Of a DNA stretch of 29,287 nt, positions 21,708 through 28,996 are shown piece by piece (the stretch's first letter is position 1; every line of letters starts with the position of its first letter). The notes under the pieces were generated by a model that saw only the letters and a program-made list of their open reading frames with translations, was not told the origin of the DNA and ran no database searches. Source of the stretch: a virus. Location of the stretch: positions 1-29,287 of IMG/VR virus record IMGVR_UViG_3300036985_000965; one strand, given 5' to 3'. The translations under genes were made by a program, and so were the position numbers.

Positions 21708-24700
21708 ATGGCAGAAAAAGACCCATCTTGGACCCCTGGTCAGGTAGTAAGTGTAGAGTTTGGATCATCCGAGGATGCGCCAGAGGATGCAGCACCGGCA
21801 GCCCCAAGTAGTGCTCCATTTACATTAGAAAATCTTAAGTCTCTTGAGAAAAACGCTCCTCCAGGGCTGTCTAAAGAGGCTATTCCTATTCCAGAATGGT
21901 CAGGTGACCCAAATAGCAAACCATTTACCTTAGAAAACCTAAGGGCTTTAGGCTTGGAGTCCTCCCCTAATCCTTCGGCTACAGATTACACTATTGCTTC
22001 AGGCATTGGCTCAGCTAAAGGTGCCATAGAAGGTGCGGGGGCTTATGCGGGCATTAAAGCAGGGCTTAAAATTGGAGAGGCATTAGCGCCTACCTTGAGT
22101 AAACTTCCTCCTAGAGTAGCGCCTTATGCTGTAGGTGCGGGTTATGTTGGTGGGGTGGGGGCAGGATTAGTCGGCGGCGCTACTATTGCCGATGCCATAA
22201 TGCAGTACCTACCGGAGCCTCCTAAAGGGACCAAGGCCCACGAAGCATGGTTTGAGACATTTGTATCAGGCATGGTAGCGTCACCTTCGGCTAGACTATT
22301 TCCAGAAGCAGGGGAAGGCGCAGGTGTATTAAAACGTGCTATTAGCGCGATTGGCCTATATGCTAGAGCTAATCCTAAGCCTTTCTTTAAGAAAGAAGTG
22401 TTGTCTAATATGTATTCTGCCTTAGGTGGTTCACTGGCAGTAGACGCTGACCCAAACAGTCCTTGGCTACGTACAGGTATGGAAATAACCTTCGGTACAC
22501 TTAGTCCAGGTAAATTTGCGTTCGATGCTAAATCAGCCGTTTCAAACTTAAAAAACCAAGCCCATACGGCCATTAGTTCAGGCACTGCCTCTCGGAACGT
22601 GGCCAACTACTATGCTTCTCTTTTAGAAGACACAGGCCTTGATGTAGAGACATTAATCAAAAAGCTAAATACGCCTGATGCGTTAGATGTAAATGGAAAA
22701 CCCATTAAACTTACGGCTGCTCAAAAGCTAGGTATTTCACCGTTTACCTCGTTAGAGCGTACACTTATTAATAATAGTGTGGATTTTGCTAATCAATCTA
22801 ATAAGATGGCAACGGATGCTTTAGTTGCGTATAAAACACTTATTTCAAAACTACAGGCAAGTGGCGATCCAGCGGCCATGACTGCTGCGGCTAAACTACG
22901 TGATGCCCATTACGATAATTTACTTACCTCAGCCATCAATGGTGCACAAGTTCGTGCTGTCAATGCCGCAGAAACACTAGGTAAATCAGGCTCCGCCTCA
23001 AGAGAAGAGATTGGCTCTATTCTACGTAAATCAGTGGATTCTGCATTGTCTAATGCTCGTGAAATGGAAAGTTCCCTATGGGGCGCACAAGTTCGTGCAG
23101 AAGGATTTAAAAAGAATGCCAAAGGGGTTATTGTGCCAGTTAAATTGGCCCCTCAAAATACTAAAGAAGCGTTCTTGGAAATTGCGCATGATCTTACGCC
23201 AGAAGACCTTAGCCGTGGATTTAGTGACGTAAATTCAGCATTAAAACGTTTTGGTGTTAATGCAGATGCGTTAAAAATATACAGGCAAGGCATGCAGACA
23301 CAGGAGTTCATTGATACCGGCCGTATCCCTGCTGAATACCTTGCTAAGATAAAAATAAAACAAGTTCCTGCTTATGACCTAATTGCGTTCCGAAGCTCGC
23401 TACTAGATGCGGCCCGTAAAGCAGAAGGTGCAGGCGAAGCAGGCGCTGCGCAAAAATACAGCCACTTAGCGTCAAGTGTATTAGATGATTTAAACACTCT
23501 TCCTGGAACAGGGTACGCTAACGCTCGTGCGTTCTCTAAGAAACTAAATGATGCGTTTACCCGTACATTTGGCGGGGAATTAAACGCTACTAATAAACTA
23601 GGTGCAGACCGTTATCAGCCTGAGATTCTTGTAAGCAAGGCGTTTGCAAGGTCCGGAGATGTCAACGCACTAAGAATGCGTGAAATAGAAGACTCTGTGA
23701 AATTTATGGGTAATCAATACGATGATGCTGTTGCCCAGTTTGGCATTGATAGCCCACAAGCAACTGCCCTTTTTAAATATAAGGACTTGTCTACGCAACA
23801 GTTTACTTCTGTGCGCGACGCTCAATCACGCGTCATTAAACTTGCCGTGGCTGAAATGGCAGATCCTAATACAGGATTGATTAATCCAGATAGACTGGCT
23901 AGATACGTCGCTAAAAATGCGGACTTAATTGAACGACTAGGCCTAACCAATGAGCTTTCCAGCGTGGCAGCGGCACAACATACGTATATGTCCGTAGTGG
24001 ATACGGAAAGTGCTTTAAATAAATCCTTAAGATCAGAAAAAGCTTTTGCTAGTCTTTTGAAGCATACTGACGATCCCACCCGTGCATTAACCGATGCTCT
24101 TAATAGTGACAATCCTGTTAGCGCCATGCGTAGCATGGTCAAGATCGCTAAAGAAGCCGATCCAAAAGTTAGGGCCGACGCGGAAAAAGGTTTAGTTTCA
24201 ATGGTATTCCAACACGCTTTTGAAATGGCTTCAAAAAATGGCAACTTTGATGTGCAAGCATACGAAGATGCATTGTTTAAGCCTATTAGAAGTGGCCAGC
24301 CATCCGTAGTCAATATCATGCGTGCCAATGGCCTAATGTCATTAACACAGCTTAAGAACATGAAACGTCTGCTGGATCCAATGAGCAGAATATCGGAAGC
24401 TGCAAAAGCAGGTAGGCTAGAGAATACCATGCCAGGAGGCGTTGTAAATGAAGTAGAATCGCTTGCGATAAATCAGTTAGGGCTAAAACTTGCTGCTGCA
24501 ACTAAGCCAGGAGGTCCGGGCAGCCTTGCATGGGCCTCTAAAGTATCGCGGGCTACATCCAACTTCTTTAGTAAAACACCTGCCCGTCAAGCCATGAAGA
24601 TGCTTGAGGAAGCTGCTTTAGATGATGAAGTAACAGCTGCCTTTTTGGCTAAGGGTAAGACAGAAGGCGATCGTAAAGCATTAAATCTATCTCTTCTTCG

Positions 24701-25037
24701 CCGCATGTACTCACCTGGCGTGACTTCTTCTGCTACCTTTAGACAGTTAATGGACGATGATGAGAAGAAACAAGAAGAACTTGACGCTAAGGAACGCGCT
24801 CAGGCAAGGGCTACAGAAGTACCTGCTCAACAACAGCTTCGTAGAATGCCTCCTGCTCCTAATACTCGTGGCACAAACAAGCCTGCAGCTCCTGCACCAG
24901 CAGCACCTGCCCCGGCAGCACCAGCACCGGGCCCTGTATCATCGGCCACGCCTCAAGGACCAGAAGGCGAGCAGTCTGCAAGCCGTAAAATGCTTCAGTC
25001 TTTATTCCCAATGGACACAATCTCGTCCATGGCGTAA
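21708..25037 (+). CDS. Very large internal virion / ejection-type protein (1109 aa)
   Basis: AAGGAAG precedes ATG 21708. The N-terminus holds two copies of PFTLENL(K/R)(S/A)L 35 residues apart (residues 37 and 72). Residues about 100-175 are Gly/Ala-rich hydrophobic helices (GAGAYAGIKAGLKIGEALAP, then GAGYVGGVGAGLVGGATIAD) that could insert in membrane. The rest, to about residue 1000, is charged helical sequence without an enzyme motif I can recognise. The end is a Pro-Ala linker (PAAPAPAAPAPAAPAPGP) and a short conserved-looking MLQSLFPMDTISSMA tail. Size and position as the last virion gene compare with the large internal protein T7 gp16, although no lytic transglycosylase motif is seen. 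Its last 43 bp overlap the end of the opposite-strand exonuclease. Confidence 0.6.
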   Translation: MAEKDPSWTPGQVVSVEFGSSEDAPEDAAPAAPSSAPFTLENLKSLEKNAPPGLSKEAIPIPEWSGDPNSKPFTLENLRALGLESSPNPSATDYTIASGIGSAKGAIEGAGAYAGIKAGLKIGEALAPTLSKLPPRVAPYAVGAGYVGGVGAGLVGGATIADAIMQYLPEPPKGTKAHEAWFETFVSGMVASPSARLFPEAGEGAGVLKRAISAIGLYARANPKPFFKKEVLSNMYSALGGSLAVDADPNSPWLRTGMEITFGTLSPGKFAFDAKSAVSNLKNQAHTAISSGTASRNVANYYASLLEDTGLDVETLIKKLNTPDALDVNGKPIKLTAAQKLGISPFTSLERTLINNSVDFANQSNKMATDALVAYKTLISKLQASGDPAAMTAAAKLRDAHYDNLLTSAINGAQVRAVNAAETLGKSGSASREEIGSILRKSVDSALSNAREMESSLWGAQVRAEGFKKNAKGVIVPVKLAPQNTKEAFLEIAHDLTPEDLSRGFSDVNSALKRFGVNADALKIYRQGMQTQEFIDTGRIPAEYLAKIKIKQVPAYDLIAFRSSLLDAARKAEGAGEAGAAQKYSHLASSVLDDLNTLPGTGYANARAFSKKLNDAFTRTFGGELNATNKLGADRYQPEILVSKAFARSGDVNALRMREIEDSVKFMGNQYDDAVAQFGIDSPQATALFKYKDLSTQQFTSVRDAQSRVIKLAVAEMADPNTGLINPDRLARYVAKNADLIERLGLTNELSSVAAAQHTYMSVVDTESALNKSLRSEKAFASLLKHTDDPTRALTDALNSDNPVSAMRSMVKIAKEADPKVRADAEKGLVSMVFQHAFEMASKNGNFDVQAYEDALFKPIRSGQPSVVNIMRANGLMSLTQLKNMKRLLDPMSRISEAAKAGRLENTMPGGVVNEVESLAINQLGLKLAAATKPGGPGSLAWASKVSRATSNFFSKTPARQAMKMLEEAALDDEVTAAFLAKGKTEGDRKALNLSLLRRMYSPGVTSSATFRQLMDDDEKKQEELDAKERAQARATEVPAQQQLRRMPPAPNTRGTNKPAAPAPAAPAPAAPAPGPVSSATPQGPEGEQSASRKMLQSLFPMDTISSMA

Positions 25038-25702
25038 TACTTCTCGACGCGTCTTAACCACTCTTCTTTATATCGTACAAACTCCTGGCCGGCCGTGGAA
25101 TACTCCATGGTCGTGCCGTCTTGTACTGCCATCAACACCACACCGTATTCAATGTTAGTGCCATGGATGATGTCATGCGCTAGCGCATACGCGGCCAGCT
25201 GGTGAAAGTAATCGTCAATCCACTCACGCTTCTTAGGCTTAACGCTCTGCTTAAAGTCAATAATGGCAGGCTTTCCGCGATACACGCCCACTAAGTCCGT
25301 GGTCCCTGCATATTTATCCGGGTAATACAATGCGACCTCAGAGCCCCATATCTCGTCTATATTCTTAAAGTATGTGTTGATCAGTCTGTAGCCCATCTCG
25401 TAGCCCTTGCACATCAGCCAGTTCGTTGGCCGTGGTAAGTTGCGATAGGCTATCATGCGTTCCATCACCCCATGCATGTGCGTGCCCACTGTAGCGGCCT
25501 CATTCTTTATACGGTCCGCTTCCTCCTGCCCAACCCTCGCGGCCCACGCGTCAAGATGAGACTGGTCTTTAGTCTTGGATAGCACCGTCGTTACGCTTGG
25601 CAGCTTCTGTTCACGGTAGACATAGCGACGTCCTTCGGGGGCGTCTACACGCTGCAGTGTTTCATATTTATATAACTTTTTGATAGGGATTAAATCAACC
25701 AT
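24995..25702 (-). CDS. PD-(D/E)XK exonuclease, Cas4/RecB-like
   Basis: The 235-aa product shows the ordered motifs of the RecB/Cas4/MGME1-like nucleases: GTHMH (residues 73-77) with E81, E122 in the strand GSEVALYY, D136 in GTTDLVGVY, D149-x-K151 in PAIIDFKQS, and Q168 in YFHQLAAYALA. These are the metal-binding and QxxxY-type positions. There are no clustered cysteines, so no iron-sulphur cluster as in true Cas4. Such enzymes resect DNA ends in phage recombination or replication. It is the second gene of a minus-strand pair; its start overlaps the helicase end by 13 bp. Its own 3' end runs 43 bp into the last virion gene. Confidence 0.85.
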   Translation of the reverse strand: MVDLIPIKKLYKYETLQRVDAPEGRRYVYREQKLPSVTTVLSKTKDQSHLDAWAARVGQEEADRIKNEAATVGTHMHGVMERMIAYRNLPRPTNWLMCKGYEMGYRLINTYFKNIDEIWGSEVALYYPDKYAGTTDLVGVYRGKPAIIDFKQSVKPKKREWIDDYFHQLAAYALAHDIIHGTNIEYGVVLMAVQDGTTMEYSTAGQEFVRYKEEWLRRVEKYYAMDEIVSIGNKD

Positions 25703-27144
25703 TCTTTTAGCTCCTCGCCCATTACTTGGTTAGCGATGTCAATCTTAGCTCGCAGGGCCTGCACAATCTTCTCGTCTACTGTCTTAGGTGATATCAGGTC
25801 AATGTATGTCACGTTCTTGGTCTGGCCAATACGGTGCGCACGGTCTTCTGATTGCAGGCGTACTTCCAAGTCAAAGCTATTGCTGAAGTAGACGACCACA
25901 CTGGCTGCCGTCAAGGTCAAGCCGTAGCCGCCGGTGCGTGGGTTGCCAACGAAGAAACGCAGCTCTGATTCAGGGTCTTGGAAGTCAATAACAATCCGCT
26001 GCCTGTCTTCTGATTCCGTGTCACCGTAGTACGTGGCGACGGAGTTCATGCCGTATTCCTTCTGTAGCGCTATCTTGATTGCCTCGATGTCATGGCGGTA
26101 ATTAGCCCATATGATGATCTTGCCACTGGTCTCTTCTACAATGCTAAGTAGTTCTTTGACCCGATTGTTAGGCAGCTCCTTGACCGTGCCGTCGTCCAGT
26201 TTTAAGTGACCACACACTATCTGATGCAAGCGCATAATCTGCGTCAAGGCGTTGACGGTAGACGCCATGCCTTCCTTGAACATAGCCAGTGCCATTGTCT
26301 TCATTTCGTTATACGCTTTAATCTGCTCTTCGGTTAAGTCCACTTCGCGCTTGGTATACATCTTATCCGGCAGGTCCAGGCACTCTTCTTTAGTCACGCG
26401 GAAAGCAAAGCGATTTATCTTCTCTTGCAGCTCGTCAAGATGGCGATACCCAACAACCTGTTTAAAGGAGTGCGTGGCCAGGCTACGTTCTACAGTGACC
26501 GCGTACCGTGCCTGGAAAGCATAGAAGCTACGGGCGTCTAAACAATCCTCAGACAAGAATGCGCATTGTTGGTACAAGTCCATAGGGCTCTTAGTGACAG
26601 GCGAGCCAGTCATAATGCGACGGTATTTAGCAAGCTTGCCTACCTTAACAGCGTTCTTGGCCCGCGCAGCAGTGGGCGTCTTAATGGTAGTGCTCTCGTC
26701 AATCGCCATATACGCTTCATGCGACATAAGGAAACGACTCGCGAACTTAACACCTTTCTCCGTGGACAACGCTTCAATGTTCATGATTAGAACCTTCAAG
26801 TCTTCTGTCACATCAAACAATCTATCCATCGCATCTTTCTCTGCCTTCTTAGGCGATGGGTTCCATATGGCCATTCTAAATACTACGTGTGCGGGTAAAT
26901 GCTTGGGTATTTCCGTGTCTAACCAATTTCGGTATACGCCCTTGGGCGCGACAATTAATACAGCATTTATGTTGCCCTGGTCATATAGCATGGCTATATT
27001 ATTGATGACCATGAAGCTCTTTCCGGTACCCATGTCGGCAAACAGTGCTGCCACGCGATGGTTCCAAAAGCGCTCTAGGTAAGCTTGTTGATGTAAAAAT
27101 GGTTTGTTCTTAAACGGGTAGTTGTGTAAAAATTCAGTTGTCAT
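25690..27144 (-). CDS. SNF2-type SF2 DNA helicase/translocase
   Basis: The 484-aa protein has a full set of SF2/SNF2 motifs. Walker A is ADMGTGKS (residues 36-43), with IVAPKGVYRNW (motif Ia, 64-74) and D149-E-S-T as motif II in place of DEAH. Motif III is MTGSPVTKSPMDLYQQ (178-193), GKIIIWANYRHDIEAI is motif IV, and GGYGLTLTAAS (405-415) is motif V. Motif VI is RLQSEDRAHRIGQ (429-441), the SNF2 arginine-finger signature. The length is near the minimal helicase core, with no extra domains. Small SNF2 helicases are common in phage replication modules and probably remodel replication or recombination intermediates. It is followed by the exonuclease in the same operon and is transcribed divergently from the unknown/SSB-like/primase genes. 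Confidence 0.9.
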   Translation of the reverse strand: MTTEFLHNYPFKNKPFLHQQAYLERFWNHRVAALFADMGTGKSFMVINNIAMLYDQGNINAVLIVAPKGVYRNWLDTEIPKHLPAHVVFRMAIWNPSPKKAEKDAMDRLFDVTEDLKVLIMNIEALSTEKGVKFASRFLMSHEAYMAIDESTTIKTPTAARAKNAVKVGKLAKYRRIMTGSPVTKSPMDLYQQCAFLSEDCLDARSFYAFQARYAVTVERSLATHSFKQVVGYRHLDELQEKINRFAFRVTKEECLDLPDKMYTKREVDLTEEQIKAYNEMKTMALAMFKEGMASTVNALTQIMRLHQIVCGHLKLDDGTVKELPNNRVKELLSIVEETSGKIIIWANYRHDIEAIKIALQKEYGMNSVATYYGDTESEDRQRIVIDFQDPESELRFFVGNPRTGGYGLTLTAASVVVYFSNSFDLEVRLQSEDRAHRIGQTKNVTYIDLISPKTVDEKIVQALRAKIDIANQVMGEELKEWLI

Positions 27145-27166
27145 GATCTTTCTTTCTAGTTAAGGG

Positions 27167-27195
27167 TTGCAATCCCATAAATGTGAGTGTACACT
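27167..27195 (+). promoter_or_regulatory. Candidate divergent promoter with palindromic operator
   Basis: The 82-bp gap between the divergent helicase (minus) and the 115-aa gene (plus) contains TTGCAA (27167-27172), a 17-base spacer and TACACT (27190-27195), each 4/6 to the sigma70 consensus. A perfect 10-bp palindrome AGTGTACACT (27186-27195) covers the proposed -10, where a repressor would block transcription. The transcript would start about 25 bases before GTG 27227, ahead of the GGGAG ribosome-binding site (27214-27218). Confidence 0.35.
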
Positions 27196-27226
27196 GTCTT
27201 TTCGAATTTAGAAAGGGAGAAATATA

Positions 27227-27574
27227 GTGCCAACAGTTTTTGTCGTCTCTGAGACGGGTTCACATAACATTACGTCTGCTTTAAACTATGGCGACATAGA
27301 GACAGTATTACCGCCTAATGCGCAAATTGCATTTTCCGTGTATCCTACTGTACGCAGGATTCAACGTAAGTTAGAAAAGTTTACGGATGAGGATTATCTC
27401 CTCTTTATAGGTGATCCTACTGCCATTGGAATCATCAGTGCTATTGCAGCAAGTAAAAATAATGGTAGATTTAAGTGCTTGAAATGGGATAAACTAGAAA
27501 AACGGTACATTCCAATCCAAGTTGATTTGTTCCCCAAGAAAGGAGAAATAGATGAGTTTGACGAATACATTTGA
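27227..27574 (+). CDS. Conserved phage protein of unknown function (115 aa)
   Basis: The start must be GTG 27227: the protein has no internal methionine, and GGGAG is well spaced upstream. The product is alpha/beta, with TVFVVSETGSHNITSALNYG, then PPNAQIAFSVYPTVRRIQRK, then TDEDYLLFIGDPTAIGIISA and NGRFKCLKWDKLEKRYIPIQ. I recall this family from uncultured phage replication regions, without a function. The DYLLFIGDP strand-turn followed by a helix resembles a nucleotide-binding-type fold edge, but no P-loop or catalytic set is present. It overlaps the next gene by 23 bp and opens the operon carrying the SSB-like and primase genes, so a replication-accessory role is plausible. Confidence 0.65.
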   Translation: MPTVFVVSETGSHNITSALNYGDIETVLPPNAQIAFSVYPTVRRIQRKLEKFTDEDYLLFIGDPTAIGIISAIAASKNNGRFKCLKWDKLEKRYIPIQVDLFPKKGEIDEFDEYI

Positions 27575-28106
27575 GGAAGACGCAGGCGCGCTTCAGGTTA
27601 AAGACGATGACATTCAAGGCATCGCTAATCTAGCTAAACGTGCTAAGCATCTTGAAAAAGAAATACTAGACCTTGAGACAGTCTTCAAGGAACGTAAAGA
27701 GCAATACCGTAAGCTGACCGAGGAATCTATTCCAGAGGCATTATCCGGTATGGGCATGAAAGCGTTCCGTATGGAGGATGGCTCATCGATTGAAATTAAA
27801 GCCTTCTATAGTGCCTCGATTTCAGAAGCACGTAGAGCTGAAGCCTATCAATGGCTCAGGGACCACGGCTTTGATGACATTATTAAGAACACTGTCAGTG
27901 TCCGCTTTGGACGTGGTGAAGACGAGCTATGTGCACGTCTATTGAATCTACTTGGCGAGACTGGCTACCCTGCTGATCAAGCCGAGAAGATAGAACCGAT
28001 GACCTTAAAGGCATGGGTTAAAGAGCAGGTTGAACGCGGTAACGAGTTCCCCAGCGAGTTGTTTGGCGCATACATTGGCCAAAAAGCAGTAATTAAATCA
28101 GCATAA
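27552..28106 (+). CDS. Conserved coiled-coil phage protein of unknown function (184 aa)
   Basis: AAGGAG (27539-27544) is ideally placed before ATG 27552 inside the previous gene. Residues about 20-60 form a charged coiled coil (ANLAKRAKHLEKEILDLETV, then FKERKEQYRKLTEE). The conserved-looking middle is IPEALSGMGMKAFRMEDGSS and KAFYSASISEARRAEAYQWL, then DDIIKNTVSVRFGRGEDE. The C-terminal segment is EPMTLKAWVKEQVERGNEFP then ELFGAYIGQKAVIK. I know this pattern as a recurrent protein encoded next to SSB-like genes of phages, with no named function. The coil suggests an oligomer; partnership with the SSB-like protein or primase is inference from the operon. Confidence 0.65.
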   Translation: MSLTNTFEEDAGALQVKDDDIQGIANLAKRAKHLEKEILDLETVFKERKEQYRKLTEESIPEALSGMGMKAFRMEDGSSIEIKAFYSASISEARRAEAYQWLRDHGFDDIIKNTVSVRFGRGEDELCARLLNLLGETGYPADQAEKIEPMTLKAWVKEQVERGNEFPSELFGAYIGQKAVIKSA

Positions 28107-28126
28107 CGAAAAAAGGATAAAGCATC

Positions 28127-28897
28127 ATGGCTAATAAATCAGAAATAGCAGAAGTAAAAGGTAGTTCAGCACTAGTATTGGGTTCATCATTTGAAGACGA
28201 CGCACAAAGCGGCTTTGACAATATGAATCAGGAAGACTTTGCGCTTCCATTCCTACGTCTATTAACAAACACTTCTCCTGAAGTGGGTGAAGTAGATGGC
28301 GCATTACCCGGTATGATTTACAACAGCGTTACAGGTGAATTGTATGACGGTAAGAAAGGCATCCTTGTTGTTCCTACAGCCTATGTTCGTCAGTACATAG
28401 AGTGGGCACCACGCGGTAGCGGCTCAGGCGCACCAATCAATATCTATCCAAGCACTAGCGACATCTTGTCTAAAACACATCGTGAGACAGGTGAGAACCG
28501 TGACTATTTAGATAGCGGCAACTACATTGAAAACACTGCCAACCATTATGTAATGGTATTGGACAGCAACGGCACTCCAAGCCCAGCATTGATTGTGATG
28601 AAATCAACACAATTGAAAAAGTCACGTAAGTGGAATTCAATGATGATGTCTGTTAAACTAAACGGTAAGAACGGTTTATACACGCCTCCTATGTATAGCC
28701 AAATCTATCGCCTATCTACTGTCGGTGAGTCAAACGACAAGGGTAAATGGTTTGGTTGGGAAGTAGAGCGCGTTGGTTCAGTTGAAGACGCTAATGTTTA
28801 TCAAACAGCAAAACTGTTTGCACAATCCATCAGTGCCGGTGATGTAAAAGTTAAACATCAAGACGAAGCAGCAAGAGAAGAAAACTTACCCTTCTAA
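28127..28897 (+). CDS. SSB-like phage protein with acidic LPF tail (256 aa)
   Basis: AAAAGGA precedes ATG 28127. The product is beta-rich, with DFALPFLRLLTNTSPEVGEV, then GMIYNSVTGELYDGKKGILV, then YIEWAPRGSGSGAPINIYPS, and the strongly conserved-looking STQLKKSRKWNSMMMSVKLN. It ends KVKHQDEAAREENLPF, resembling the acidic ...DDxIPF tail by which single-stranded-DNA-binding proteins recruit partners. The length (256 aa) is larger than bacterial SSB and similar to phage ssDNA-binding proteins. It is encoded between a conserved unknown gene and a primase, as expected for a replication module. The SSB role is inference from tail and context; an OB fold cannot be proven by eye. Confidence 0.6.
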   Translation: MANKSEIAEVKGSSALVLGSSFEDDAQSGFDNMNQEDFALPFLRLLTNTSPEVGEVDGALPGMIYNSVTGELYDGKKGILVVPTAYVRQYIEWAPRGSGSGAPINIYPSTSDILSKTHRETGENRDYLDSGNYIENTANHYVMVLDSNGTPSPALIVMKSTQLKKSRKWNSMMMSVKLNGKNGLYTPPMYSQIYRLSTVGESNDKGKWFGWEVERVGSVEDANVYQTAKLFAQSISAGDVKVKHQDEAAREENLPF

Positions 28898-28996
28898 GTG
28901 TTTGGGGGAAAGCGGATGCTGAGTCTAATACTATTGTTTAAATAGCGCAGTACACAGACGTAGCGAGTACCCCATCTTTAATCTGAGAAAGATAGA

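Noticed and set aside
23822-24430. 202-aa minus-strand frame within the 1109-aa gene
   Set aside because: Antisense shadow; the sense gene is continuous with good start and tight spacing.
26252-27082. Plus-strand frames opposite the SNF2 helicase
   Set aside because: The minus strand has all SF2 motifs in order; the opposite frames have no motif and no ribosome-binding site.
28926-28945. T7-type RNA polymerase promoter starting TAATAC
   Set aside because: Only the first six bases resemble the T7 consensus, no second copy is seen in other gaps and no phage RNA polymerase gene is in the window.
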